A stretch of 40,274 nt of DNA from UBA3305 sp002373555 (GCA_946612455.1 CAMOER010000023.1:1-40274); one strand, 5' to 3'; counted from the stretch's first letter, positions 1 to 8,732 are shown. The notes: generated from the sequence alone by a model not told the origin. Program-made: numbers and translations.

Positions 1-180
1 AATGAAGGTCAGCAGGGAGGCGGTTCCGGCGACGGGAATGAAGGTCAGCAGGGAGACGGCTCCGGCGACGGGAATGAAGGTCAGCAGGGAGGCGGTTCCG
101 GCGACGGGAATGAAGGTCAGCAGGGAGGCGGCTCCGGCGACGGGAATGAAGGTCAGCAGGGAGACGATTCCGGACAGGAA
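1..180 (+). repeat. Five tandem 36-bp coding repeats
   Basis: Units start at 1, 37, 73, 109 and 145. Units 1 and 3 are identical, units 2 and 4 differ at one or two bases, and unit 5 decays in its second half. Each unit begins AATGAAGGTCAGCAGGGAG and encodes 12 residues of Gly/Asp/Gln/Ser-rich sequence. The array may continue upstream of the window. Near identity between units suggests recent slippage or recombination. Confidence 0.95.
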
Positions 181-1923
181 GAGGATCCTGCGCAGGCTGC
201 CGTAAATGCAGTCATCGAACAGATCGATCACCTTTCCGATCCGGTCACATTGGAAGATAAAAATAAAAAAGCGATTGCGGATGCGAGAGCGGCGTATGAG
301 AATCTTACGGACGAGCAGAAAGCGCTTGTGACAAACTATGACAGGCTGGAGCAGGCGGAGAAAGAACTGGCGGATCTTCAGGCTGCCGACGCAGTGGATG
401 AACTGATTGCCGCGCTTCCGGAAGAAATCACGACTGAGGACGAAGAAGCCGTCGAGAACGCGAACAAGGCATACGAGGCGCTCACGGAGGATCAGAAAAA
501 ACTCGTAAAGAATTATGAAGCGCTGGAAGCAGCCCTGGAGACCCTGAAAGCGCTCAGAAACGGCTGGCCCGTGCTCAAGGCCGGAGAGGGAACCGAACAG
601 AATCCGTACGTTTACGAATGGAATTCCAAATGCACGCCCAGCCAGAAATTCCTCGAGTATATCAGCAATGAACTGCCGGAGGCGTATGTGACCTTCCAAG
701 TCATGGACAGCAGCAAGAAAAATACGATCGTGACGGAATGGACGACACATGTCCGGACGCTTGTTACCAATGATGAAACGACTGCATACGCAGGCGAAAA
801 AGAGGCGGAAGAAGCAAAGAAGCATCCCGCCGCGGATTATACAGAAGAGCTTGTTTCGGATTTGGTTAAGAGTTCTTTTGAGACCCCGTATTATGCCTAT
901 GACTTTGTAATGAAGGACGCAAAGAAGATTGAGACCGAGGAGTCGACGACGGAGGCGCCTACTACCGCAGCACCAACGACCAAGGCAGATCCTACAGAGA
1001 GCAGCCCTACGGAAAGCGAAACAGAATCCTCCACGGAAACCGAATCCCCCACCGAAACAGTGGATTCCTCTGCCTTCAACGCAGCTGAGGAGGAGACCGG
1101 CGCGGTGAAGGATCCGAGCGATGATCCGGATTATCCGGACGGCGATGACGACGATAACGGCACCTCCGTGACCTACACTGCCAAAGAGATCTCCGAAATG
1201 CGCAATACGCTGGAAGCAAGTCTGCGGGATCTGGACCTGGATATCCGCATGGCCCAGCTGGACGTGCGCCAGAAGGAAATGGAACTGAGCAATGGCGAAG
1301 TGGTCAGCGAGATCGACGGCACCGTCCGCACGCTGCGCGACGCCGAGCAGTCCCAGATCGACAACCAGGCCTTCATCGAGATCGTCGGCGGAGGCGGAGG
1401 CTACTACATCAGTTCCACGATCGGCGAGCTCGATCTGGATACGGTCAAGGTCGGCCAGCCCATCAATGTTGTCTCGTATGAGACCGGCGCGAGCAGTGTC
1501 GGCGAAGTCTCCGATATCTCCACCTATCCGGTGAGCGGCCAGTACTATGACGGTACCGGCAATTCGAATGTTTCCTATTACCCCTTCAAGGTATTTGTCA
1601 AGGATGACGCGACCTTCCAGAACGGCGAGTTTGTGCAGCTGACCTACGATGATACCTATGAGGAGGATTCGGACAGCTTCTATCTCATGAATTCGATGAT
1701 GCGGACCGAAAACGGAAAGACCTATGTCTATGTGAGAGACGAGAACGGCCAGCTCAAAAAGCAGACCGTCAAGACCGGAAAGGTCATCTGGGGCTCCTAT
1801 ACGGAGATCCTGAGCGGCCTGTCGATCGAAGATTATGTTGCATTCCCTTACGGAAATGATGTGAAGGAGGGCTGCCCGACGAAGGAAGGCTCGACAGATG
1901 CGCTCTGGGAAGGCGACTATTAA
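1..1923 (+). CDS. Membrane fusion protein (HlyD/MacA-like adaptor), 5' end missing
   Basis: The frame is open from base 1, so the gene begins upstream of the window and 640 codons are seen. In order: five 12-residue Gly-rich repeats (NEGQQG-G/D-GSGDG) at visible residues 1-60; two similar helical repeats of about 60 residues sharing the motif LT-(D/E)-(D/E)-QK-x-LV (about 65-190); a segment of unknown fold (about 195-300); a Thr/Ser/Glu-rich linker (about 305-345); a helix rich in Leu, Glu and Arg (about 395-430); then the second lipoyl half and a beta-barrel region starting near GEVVSEIDGTV. This C-terminal order matches adaptor subunits of ABC exporters. The permease gene follows after 11 bases. 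The inference is that the low-complexity block is an insertion between the two hairpin helices. Adaptor identity is likely; substrate unknown. Confidence 0.8.
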   Translation, partial: NEGQQGGGSGDGNEGQQGDGSGDGNEGQQGGGSGDGNEGQQGGGSGDGNEGQQGDDSGQEEDPAQAAVNAVIEQIDHLSDPVTLEDKNKKAIADARAAYENLTDEQKALVTNYDRLEQAEKELADLQAADAVDELIAALPEEITTEDEEAVENANKAYEALTEDQKKLVKNYEALEAALETLKALRNGWPVLKAGEGTEQNPYVYEWNSKCTPSQKFLEYISNELPEAYVTFQVMDSSKKNTIVTEWTTHVRTLVTNDETTAYAGEKEAEEAKKHPAADYTEELVSDLVKSSFETPYYAYDFVMKDAKKIETEESTTEAPTTAAPTTKADPTESSPTESETESSTETESPTETVDSSAFNAAEEETGAVKDPSDDPDYPDGDDDDNGTSVTYTAKEISEMRNTLEASLRDLDLDIRMAQLDVRQKEMELSNGEVVSEIDGTVRTLRDAEQSQIDNQAFIEIVGGGGGYYISSTIGELDLDTVKVGQPINVVSYETGASSVGEVSDISTYPVSGQYYDGTGNSNVSYYPFKVFVKDDATFQNGEFVQLTYDDTYEEDSDSFYLMNSMMRTENGKTYVYVRDENGQLKKQTVKTGKVIWGSYTEILSGLSIEDYVAFPYGNDVKEGCPTKEGSTDALWEGDY

Positions 1924-1934
1924 GGAGAACGGCA

Positions 1935-3191
1935 ATGTTTGAGAACATATCGCTTGCCTTTCAGGGAATATGGGGACATAAGATGCGTTCCATCCTGACG
2001 ATGCTGGGCATCATCATCGGCATCGCCGCCATCATCTCCATCGTTTCCACGATCAAAGGCACGAATGAACAGATCAAGGAAAACCTGATCGGTGCCGGCA
2101 GCAATGCCGTCAAGGTGCAGCTGAACCAGGGGGATGACACCTATGATTTCTCATGGAATTCCATCCCTTCCGGCGTTCCGGTGATCGATGATACGACACT
2201 GGAGCAGATCAACGCGATCCCGCAGGTGGAGGTCGCTTCCCTGTATACGGTCAGGGACTATGCAGAGAATATTTTCTACGAGAATACCTCTTACAACGGC
2301 AAGATCTACGGCGTGGACAGTCATTATTTCGATGTCTACGGCTATAAGGTGCAGTGGGGCAGGGATTTTTCAGCTGAGGATTACGAGAAATACCGCAAGG
2401 TCGTGATCCTGGACAAGACCGCATATTCCTCGCTCTATACCCAGGGCGGCAATCCGATCGATACCTGCATCGAGATCAAAGGAGAGCCCTTCACCGTGAT
2501 CGGCGTCGTGGAGCAGTCCTCCGCGTTCGAACCGGTGATCAACAGCATCTCCGATTACAATATGTACAAACAGGAATCCAGCGGAAATATCTTTATCCCG
2601 TCCAGCACCTGGTGCATCCCGTACCAGTTTGACGAGCCGCAGATGGTCGCCTTAAAAGCGGTCTCCACGGATGATATGACGACAGCCGGAAATGAGACTG
2701 CGAAGATCCTGAACGGACGGCTCACCGCGAAGAGCGATCTGAAGCTCAAATACAAGAGCGAGGATCTTCTGGAGCAGGCGAAGAACCTGCAGGATCTGTC
2801 CGCGTCCACGAACCAGCAGCTGATCTGGATCGCCAGCATTTCGCTGCTTGTCGGCGGTATCGGCGTCATGAATATCATGCTGGTGTCCGTCACGGAGAGA
2901 ACGAGAGAGATCGGTCTGAAGAAGGCGATCGGCGCCAGAAAGAGCAGGATCCTGTGGCAGTTCCTGACGGAGGCTTCCGTGCTGACGAGCCTGGGCGGCA
3001 TTCTCGGTGTGGCAGGCGGCGTTGTCATGGCGCGGCTGATCTCCAGACTGACGTCCACGCCCACTGCCATTTCGATCCCTGCGGCGCTCGTCGCGGTCGG
3101 ATTCTCCATGCTGATCGGCGTGGTATTCGGCCTGTTCCCGGCAGTCAAGGCTGCCAATCTCAACCCGATCGAGGCTTTACGACATGAATGA
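1935..3191 (+). CDS. ABC transporter permease, MacB/FtsX type
   Basis: A 418-residue membrane subunit of an exporter. The N-terminal membrane segment lies in the stretch GHKMRSILTMLGIIIGIAA, typical of MacB-type permeases. A large extracytoplasmic domain (about residues 50-290) follows, and three C-terminal membrane segments carry the FtsX-type motifs VSVTERTREIGLKKAIGA and the ending NPIEALRHE. No ATPase domain is fused, and no partner ATPase gene is visible; it may lie upstream of the window. The ATG follows an AGGAGA ribosome binding site at 1923-1928. The last codons overlap the start of the UvrA-like gene by 8 bases, which suggests coupled translation. Substrate unknown; peptides, antibiotics or lipids are typical for the family. 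Confidence 0.9.
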   Translation: MFENISLAFQGIWGHKMRSILTMLGIIIGIAAIISIVSTIKGTNEQIKENLIGAGSNAVKVQLNQGDDTYDFSWNSIPSGVPVIDDTTLEQINAIPQVEVASLYTVRDYAENIFYENTSYNGKIYGVDSHYFDVYGYKVQWGRDFSAEDYEKYRKVVILDKTAYSSLYTQGGNPIDTCIEIKGEPFTVIGVVEQSSAFEPVINSISDYNMYKQESSGNIFIPSSTWCIPYQFDEPQMVALKAVSTDDMTTAGNETAKILNGRLTAKSDLKLKYKSEDLLEQAKNLQDLSASTNQQLIWIASISLLVGGIGVMNIMLVSVTERTREIGLKKAIGARKSRILWQFLTEASVLTSLGGILGVAGGVVMARLISRLTSTPTAISIPAALVAVGFSMLIGVVFGLFPAVKAANLNPIEALRHE

Positions 3192-5445
3192 TAAGATACA
3201 CATTTACGGAGCGACGGAGAACAACCTGAAGGATGTTTCTCTTTCGATCCCCAAAAAGCAGATCACAGTATTTACCGGAGTCTCTGGCTCCGGTAAATCT
3301 TCTTTATGTCTGGATACGATCGCTGCGGAATCCAGGCGCGAGCTCAATGAGACCTTTCCGAGTTTTGTGCAGCAGTATCTGCCGAAGTACGGCAGGCCGC
3401 ATGTGGAGCGGATCGAGAATCTGCCGGTCACCATCGTGATCGATCAGAAAAAGCCGGCCGGCAATACCCGGTCGACGGTCGGCACCTATACGGACATCTA
3501 TTCCCTGCTGCGTCTGCTCTTTTCCCGCGTCGGCAAGCCGTTCATCGGCTATTCCGACAGCTTTTCGTTCAATCATCCCGCGGGAAAATGCGAACGCTGC
3601 GACGGCATCGGCACGGTCACGGAGCTGGATATCCATAAGCTCGTGGATTTCGATAAATGCCTGAATGATGAGGATGTGATCCATTTCCCGACGTTCACGA
3701 CGGGCGCCTGGCGGTGGAAACGGTACGCCTACAGCGGCCTGTTCGATCTGAACAAGAAGATCAAAGATTATTCGGAGGAAGAACTGAACCTCTTCCTGTA
3801 TTCGCCGCAGATCCGGCTGAAGAATCCGCCGTCGAACTGGCCGAAATCGGCGAAATTCGAGGGCATGTTCCCGCGGATGTACCGCAGCATCATTACTACA
3901 AAGGAAGGCAAACGCCAGCAGAAGGTGCTGGATAAGATGGTCTCCACCTTCACCTGCCCGGAATGTCATGGCACGCGGGTGAACGAACGTGTACGGAGCT
4001 GTAAGATCAACGGGAAGAATATCGCAGAGGTCGTGGACATGCCGATCCCCGAAGCGATCGCATTTGTCGCCGGGATCACGGATCCGCTGGCTGTCGATAT
4101 CAGGAGAGAGCTGCTGAAGCGCCTTTCGGCGCTGACGGAGATCGGTCTGGGCTATCTTTCCTTAAGCCGGATCACCTCCACGCTTTCAGGCGGTGAGGCG
4201 CAGCGCATCAAGATCGCGAAATACATCAATTCCGCGCTGACGGATATGGTCTACGTGCTGGATGAACCGAGCGTCGGTCTGCATCCGAGAGATATTACGC
4301 TGTTAAAGAAGTCGCTGAAGAGGCTGCGGGACCACGGCAATACGATCATGATCGTGGAGCACCACCGGGAAGTGATCGCGATGGCGGATCATATCGTGGA
4401 TATGGGCCCGGCAGCCGGCAGGCACGGCGGTGAGATCATGTTCGAGGGCAGCTATGAGGAACTTTTGGCGTCCGATACGATCACCGGAAAGATGCTGAAG
4501 CACCATTCGGAGATCAAGAAGAAGATCCGTGTCCCGTCGGGCTATTTCCCGGTGAAGGATGCTTCGCTGCACAACCTGAAGCACATCGATGTCCAGCTTC
4601 CGCTGGGCGTGCTGTGCGTGATCGCGGGCGTGGCGGGATCCGGCAAGAGCTCGCTGATGGAGCAGTTCATGCGGGACAATGACAGTCTGGACATCGTCTC
4701 GATCCGGCAGAAGGATATCGGCATCAATCTGCGTTCCACGCCGGCCACCTATCTGGATATCTCGGATCCGATCCGGAATCTGTTCGCGAAGGCCAACCAT
4801 GTGAGCAACCAGCTGTTCTCGTTCAATTCGAAGGGCGCGTGCCCGGCGTGCGGCGGGAAGGGCATCATCGTTTCCGAGATGGCTTTCATGGAGTCGATCG
4901 AGACGGTCTGCGAGCTGTGCCATGGGAGCAGATACAATGCGGAGACGCTGCAGTATCAGTATCACGGGAAGAATATCGCGGAGGTCATGGACATGACCGT
5001 AAATGAAGCGTGCGAGTTCTTCGCGGATCAGGAGTTCCTCTATGCCCTGCAGTCGCTGCAGAAGGTGGGACTGGGCTATCTGCATCTGAACCAGGCGATG
5101 ACGACGCTCTCGGGCGGCGAGCTGCAGAGAGTAAAGCTCGCGAGCGAACTGAAGCGAACGGGCTCGGTGTTCATCATCGATGAGCCGACGAGCGGCCTGC
5201 ATCTGGATGATGTGCAGAAGCTCATGAAGCTGTTCAACGAGATGGTGGACGCGGGGAATTCGCTGTTCCTGATCGAACACAGTCTGGATGTGATCAAGGA
5301 TGCGGATTATGTGATCGAGCTGGGACCGGGCGGTGGTATGGACGGCGGCGATCTGCTGTATGCGGGGACGGTGGAAGAGATGCTGGCCTGCGGAAAGTCG
5401 GTCACCGCGCCGTATATCCGGGACAGCCTGCCAGGCAAAGCGTAA
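3184..5445 (+). CDS. UvrA-like ATPase, short form lacking the UvrB-binding domain
   Basis: A 753-residue protein with two UvrA-type ABC modules. Visible motifs: Walker A GVSGSGKSS (32-40), signature LSGGEAQR (about 334), Walker B LDEPSVGLH (about 359), second Walker A GVAGSGKSS (about 482), second signature LSGGELQR (about 642), second Walker B with D666/E667. CxxC pairs of the zinc modules are present (CERC, CPEC, CPAC, CELC). Canonical UvrA has about 940 residues. Here the stretch after LFSRVG runs almost directly into FSFNHPAGKC, so the UvrB-binding insertion is missing. Such short UvrA paralogues (UvrA2, DrrC) have been linked to tolerance of DNA-binding drugs rather than standard excision repair. 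The overlap with an exporter permease gene fits a drug-protection role, which is inference. A full-length uvrA should exist elsewhere in the genome. Confidence 0.85.
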   Translation: MNDKIHIYGATENNLKDVSLSIPKKQITVFTGVSGSGKSSLCLDTIAAESRRELNETFPSFVQQYLPKYGRPHVERIENLPVTIVIDQKKPAGNTRSTVGTYTDIYSLLRLLFSRVGKPFIGYSDSFSFNHPAGKCERCDGIGTVTELDIHKLVDFDKCLNDEDVIHFPTFTTGAWRWKRYAYSGLFDLNKKIKDYSEEELNLFLYSPQIRLKNPPSNWPKSAKFEGMFPRMYRSIITTKEGKRQQKVLDKMVSTFTCPECHGTRVNERVRSCKINGKNIAEVVDMPIPEAIAFVAGITDPLAVDIRRELLKRLSALTEIGLGYLSLSRITSTLSGGEAQRIKIAKYINSALTDMVYVLDEPSVGLHPRDITLLKKSLKRLRDHGNTIMIVEHHREVIAMADHIVDMGPAAGRHGGEIMFEGSYEELLASDTITGKMLKHHSEIKKKIRVPSGYFPVKDASLHNLKHIDVQLPLGVLCVIAGVAGSGKSSLMEQFMRDNDSLDIVSIRQKDIGINLRSTPATYLDISDPIRNLFAKANHVSNQLFSFNSKGACPACGGKGIIVSEMAFMESIETVCELCHGSRYNAETLQYQYHGKNIAEVMDMTVNEACEFFADQEFLYALQSLQKVGLGYLHLNQAMTTLSGGELQRVKLASELKRTGSVFIIDEPTSGLHLDDVQKLMKLFNEMVDAGNSLFLIEHSLDVIKDADYVIELGPGGGMDGGDLLYAGTVEEMLACGKSVTAPYIRDSLPGKA

Positions 5446-5457
5446 GAAGTGACGCCC

Positions 5458-5480
5458 AGCCGGCATTTTCGCCGCTTTTT
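5458..5480 (+). terminator. Weak intrinsic terminator after the UvrA-like gene
   Basis: A short stem CGGC/GCCG, extendable by AG/CT with one bulged base, encloses a six-base loop and is followed by CTTTTT. The stem is short, so termination may be partial. Confidence 0.5.
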
Positions 5481-5695
5481 ATAAGTGCGTATAATTTTTA
5501 CAGGAAAATTCGGAGAGAGACATAATGTGTCGGGGTTTGGAGGCGTTCATGGTATGAATAACGTTTTCAGACCCTTTATTTATATGAATACGATATATAA
5601 ATCGTAAAATCATGCAATAGAAATAAAGTTTTAATATGATAAAATATTACGCCAAAATAGGGAAAGCGCGCAAATACTTGAAATAAAAACTTAAT

Positions 5696-5724
5696 TTGTT
5701 TTTCCGTAATTTTTGTGTTATAAT
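5696..5724 (+). promoter_or_regulatory. Sigma-A-type promoter of the CarD-family gene
   Basis: TTGTTT at 5696-5701 and TATAAT at 5719-5724 are separated by 17 bases. The predicted transcript would start near 5731 and leave a leader of about 60 bases. Confidence 0.7.
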
Positions 5725-5792
5725 ATTTTCAAATAAATTAAGTCGAAGGGTTTTTTGCTCTCGTCAGAAGCGTTATGCGGAAAGGAGACGGC

Positions 5793-6299
5793 ATGTTCCA
5801 GGTCGGAGAACGGATCATTTACGGCAGCAGGGGCGTTTGTGAAATCGCGGATGTAACATGTTTAAAAAGAGAAGGGATACCGGAGGATCGGGTATATTAT
5901 ATACTCAAGCCTCTGTGGAACAAGGACAGCACGATCATGACGCCGGTGGATAATGACAGAATCGTTATGCGTTCTCTGATCACGAAGGATGAGGCCGAGA
6001 GGCTGATCAGCGAGATGCCGGCCATCGAGGAGATCCATGTTCCAGAGGAGAAGCAGCGCGAGCAGATCTATAAGGACTGCATCCATACCGGGGACTGCCG
6101 GGAGTATATCAGTCTCATCAAGACACTCTATCACAGAAAGAGGGTCCGTGTGGCGGCCGGGAAGAAGATCACTTCGACCGACGAGAGATACCTGAAACAG
6201 GCAGAGGAAGCGCTTTATTCGGAATTCTCGGTGCTCTTCTCAATCCCGAGAGAGAAGATGCCGGAATATATCCATGAAAAGCTCGGCAATGCGGGCTGA
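5793..6299 (+). CDS. CarD-family transcription regulator
   Basis: A 168-residue protein beginning MFQVGERIIYGSRGVCEI, the signature of the CarD/CdnL/TRCF N-terminal domain, a Tudor-like fold that binds the RNA polymerase beta subunit. The C-terminal part is helical with many charged residues, as in CarD proteins that contact promoter DNA. ATG 5793 is preferred over ATG 5775 because AAAGGAG (5780-5786) is correctly placed for it and family members start at this point. The gene has its own promoter. In clostridia and actinobacteria such proteins tune initiation at many promoters; the targets here cannot be read from the sequence. Confidence 0.88.
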   Translation: MFQVGERIIYGSRGVCEIADVTCLKREGIPEDRVYYILKPLWNKDSTIMTPVDNDRIVMRSLITKDEAERLISEMPAIEEIHVPEEKQREQIYKDCIHTGDCREYISLIKTLYHRKRVRVAAGKKITSTDERYLKQAEEALYSEFSVLFSIPREKMPEYIHEKLGNAG

Positions 6300-6307
6300 G
6301 ACAGCAT

Positions 6308-6445
6308 ACCCAGATAACCAGAGGAGCCAGGCACGGCGTAACCCATGGGGACAGGCACGGCGGGTTAAAAACGTTTTATCGTTTTTGACCCGCCGTGCCT
6401 GTCCCCATGGGTTACGCCGTGCCTGGCTCCTCTGGTTCCCTGGGT
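6308..6445. repeat. 138-bp inverted repeat, 66-bp arms with a 6-base loop
   Basis: The left arm 6308-6373 and right arm 6380-6445 pair at 63 of 66 positions around the loop TTTTAT. The three differences are AT versus GG near the outer end and one T/C near the loop. Within each arm the core AGGCACGGCG occurs twice, about 22 bases apart, so it resembles two nested REP-like palindromes. The segment GGGGACAGGCAC resembles short palindromic repeats I recall from many Firmicutes genomes. It fills the gap between the convergent carD-type and plsC genes, and its last base is also the last base of the plsC stop codon. Confidence 0.95.
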
Positions 6446-7167
6446 CATATGCTTTTCAGCGTTTCTTCCATGATTGTCCGTACCTGCCCGGGAAGCGCTT
6501 TCTTCCCCGCGCGGTCCAGCCCTTCGGTCTCGACCGGTTCGCCGAAGACCATGGTGACGTCCGCGGCTTTGATCCAGGGCGCATGTTCTTCGAAAACATT
6601 TTCGCTCCCCTTGATCGTGACCGGAATGACCGGCGCGCCGCTCATCTCCGCGATCTTGAAGCTTCCCTCCTTGAAAGGCAGCATCTCATCGCCCGGCGTC
6701 CGGGTGCCTTCCGGACAGATCCAGATGGATACATTCTCTTCTTTTACGAGCTTTACACAGTTCTTGATGGTGTTGAGTCCTTCGCGCATGTTGTCGCGGT
6801 CCAGGAACTGGCAGTAGAGCATCCGCATCCAGACCCGCAGGAACGGTACTTTTTCAACCTGCTTTTTGGCGACGAAGCCGCACAGGCCGACCACTTCGGG
6901 GTATCCCGTGACGATATCGAAATAGCTGCGGTGATTGCTCATGTACACCACCGGCCTGTCCGCCGGGATATTTTCATGCCCCTTGACCGTCAGGCGGATG
7001 CCGGAAAGCCAGCCGACGATCCGGAAAGCGCGGTTGACGATGGAAAGCGCGATCCTGTCCGCCTTCGCCGGATCCGACTTCCGAAGGATCCACAGGAACA
7101 GCCACGCAATGGGCGAGAAGATCACCAGGAAGAGGATCAGGAATATCAGAACGATCAGCGTTCTCAT
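6445..7167 (-). CDS. plsC: 1-acyl-sn-glycerol-3-phosphate acyltransferase
   Basis: A 240-residue membrane-bound acyltransferase that adds the second acyl chain to lysophosphatidic acid, giving phosphatidic acid for phospholipid synthesis. An N-terminal membrane segment rich in Leu, Ile and Phe spans about residues 3-28. The catalytic HX4D motif is NHRSYFD (H79, D84), and the substrate-binding motif is PEGTR (152-156, inside CPEGTRTPG). The length is normal for the family. Its ATG overlaps the pncB stop as ATGA, so translation is probably coupled. The gene ends exactly at the edge of the large inverted repeat. Confidence 0.92.
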   Translation of the reverse strand: MRTLIVLIFLILFLVIFSPIAWLFLWILRKSDPAKADRIALSIVNRAFRIVGWLSGIRLTVKGHENIPADRPVVYMSNHRSYFDIVTGYPEVVGLCGFVAKKQVEKVPFLRVWMRMLYCQFLDRDNMREGLNTIKNCVKLVKEENVSIWICPEGTRTPGDEMLPFKEGSFKIAEMSGAPVIPVTIKGSENVFEEHAPWIKAADVTMVFGEPVETEGLDRAGKKALPGQVRTIMEETLKSI

Positions 7168-8636
7168 TGATCGGCACCGTCCACGAATTCGTTCAGGCTG
7201 TCAAGCAGCTGGTACTTGGTGTCGTACAGACGTCTTGACAGGTCGACATAGACCTCGTGCGGGTTGTTGAAACGTCTGGTCTCATCCCACAGCGTGGCAA
7301 GCTCTTTCCGGCAGGTCTCGCGGATGGTCATGACATCCGGGCTTTCATAGACGCATTCGCCGTCTTTAAAGATCGGTTCGAGCAGAAGCCGCAGTGTGAA
7401 CGTGCCGGCTTCCAGATAGGTCTTCTTCCAGGTATGGACCGGATCGAAGATCATCAGATTTCTCTCTTCGGAGAAATTGTCGTCTTCGAGCGCGATCAGA
7501 TCGCCGATGTGCTTACCTGTCTGCTTATTGTAGATCCGATAGATCTTCTTGTTGCCGGGGTTCGTGATCTTCTCGGGATTCTCGGAACGTTTGATCTTCG
7601 GGATAAATTTGCCGGTCTCCTTATCCAGGATCGCCGCCAGCTTGTATACGCCGCCGAACGCGGGGCAGTCCTTGCTGGTGATCAGGTTCGTGCCGACGCC
7701 CCAGGACGTGATCTTCGCGCCTTGGTTCTTCAGGCTCTTGATCAGGTACTCGTCCAGGTCGCAGGAAGCGGAGATGACGGCGTCGGTAAAGCCGGCTGCA
7801 TCCAGCATCTTTCTGGCTTCCTTCGACAGATAAGCCAGGTCGCCGGAATCCAGACGGATGCCGTAGAAGGTCAGCGGGATGCCGGCTTCGCGCATCTCGG
7901 TGAATACTTTGATCGCGTTCGGCACGCCGCTCTTCAGTGTATTGTAGGTGTCCACCAGCAGGATGCAGGCGGAAGGATACAGTTTTGCGTAGGTGCGGAA
8001 GGCGGTCAGCTCGTCCGGAAAGCTCATGATCCAGCTGTGCGCGTGCGTTCCCTTGACGGGGATGTCGAACATCTGGCCTGCCAGGACATTGCTGGTACCG
8101 ACACATCCGCCGATCACGGCCGCTCTGGCGCCGTAGATGCCGGCATCCGGGCCCTGGGCCCTGCGGAGACCGAATTCCATGATGCCGTCGCCGTTCGCCG
8201 CATAGCAGACGCGGGAGGCCTTGGTGGCGATCAGGGACTGGTGGTTGATGATGTTCAGAAGCGCCGGCTCCAGCAGCTGGGCTTCCATCACGGGCGCCAC
8301 GACCTTGACCAGAGGCTCGTTCGGGAAGACGACCGTGCCTTCCGGGATCGCGTAGATATCGCCGGTGAATTTGAAATTTTTAAGATAATCCAGGAACGCT
8401 TCCGAGAAAATGCCGAGAGACCGCAGATAGTCGATATCGCCGTCCGTGAAATGCAGATCGTTGATGTAATCGATCACCTGGGCCAGACCGGCGCAGACCG
8501 CGTAGCCGCTGCCGCTGGGGTTGCTGCGGTAGAATGCGTCGAAGACGACGATCTCATCGGAACCGCTCTCGAAATAGCCCTGCATCATCGTGAGCTCGTA
8601 AAGGTCTGTCAGAAGTGTAAGATTTCTGTCACTCAT
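7164..8636 (-). CDS. pncB: Nicotinate phosphoribosyltransferase
   Basis: A 490-residue enzyme that joins nicotinate to PRPP, the first step of NAD salvage by the Preiss-Handler route. The start MSDRNLTLLTDLYELTMMQ is diagnostic of the family. The segment VKGTHAHSWIMSFPDE (H198, H200) matches the region of the phosphorylated histidine, and DSGDLAYLSK matches the phosphate-binding region. The ATG at 8634-8636 is preferred because a GGAGGG ribosome binding site (8645-8650, minus strand) precedes it; a longer open frame upstream lacks one and would overlap the promoter. The gene forms a two-gene operon with plsC. Confidence 0.93.
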   Translation of the reverse strand: MSDRNLTLLTDLYELTMMQGYFESGSDEIVVFDAFYRSNPSGSGYAVCAGLAQVIDYINDLHFTDGDIDYLRSLGIFSEAFLDYLKNFKFTGDIYAIPEGTVVFPNEPLVKVVAPVMEAQLLEPALLNIINHQSLIATKASRVCYAANGDGIMEFGLRRAQGPDAGIYGARAAVIGGCVGTSNVLAGQMFDIPVKGTHAHSWIMSFPDELTAFRTYAKLYPSACILLVDTYNTLKSGVPNAIKVFTEMREAGIPLTFYGIRLDSGDLAYLSKEARKMLDAAGFTDAVISASCDLDEYLIKSLKNQGAKITSWGVGTNLITSKDCPAFGGVYKLAAILDKETGKFIPKIKRSENPEKITNPGNKKIYRIYNKQTGKHIGDLIALEDDNFSEERNLMIFDPVHTWKKTYLEAGTFTLRLLLEPIFKDGECVYESPDVMTIRETCRKELATLWDETRRFNNPHEVYVDLSRRLYDTKYQLLDSLNEFVDGADQ

Positions 8637-8704
8637 TTTGATTCCCTCCGGAAATAGGCCGTCCGTCCGTTTTCCCCCTGCCGGAAGACAGCCGTTGTAC
8701 GGCA

Positions 8705-8732
8705 ATTATAACACAATTCATCATAAGAACAA
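8705..8732 (-). promoter_or_regulatory. Promoter of pncB-plsC
   Basis: Reading the minus strand, TTGTTC (8727-8732) and TATAAT (8705-8710) are separated by 16 bases. The resulting leader is about 60 bases. It diverges from the ABC exporter promoter. Confidence 0.65.

Larger units (their letters stand above)
5446..5792. other. Intergenic stretch with weak terminator, AT-rich block and promoter
   Basis: No gene is seen here. A weak hairpin with a T-run follows the UvrA-like gene. Bases about 5565-5745 are markedly richer in A and T than the rest of the window, and the carD-type promoter lies at the downstream edge of that block. Confidence 0.6.

Noticed and set aside
5565..5745. A mobile-element scar suggested by the AT-rich block before the CarD-type gene
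   Set aside because: No inverted ends or duplications were seen; AT-rich promoter regions are common in GC-rich Firmicutes.
6274..7170. A 298-codon plus-strand frame across the inverted repeat and plsC
   Set aside because: It runs antisense through plsC, whose catalytic motifs are intact, and its start lies inside the CarD-type gene.
7257..8657. A 466-codon open frame antisense to pncB
   Set aside because: It mirrors a clear nicotinate phosphoribosyltransferase gene, has Arg/Asp/Gln-heavy composition typical of antisense frames in GC-rich DNA, and no ribosome binding site.
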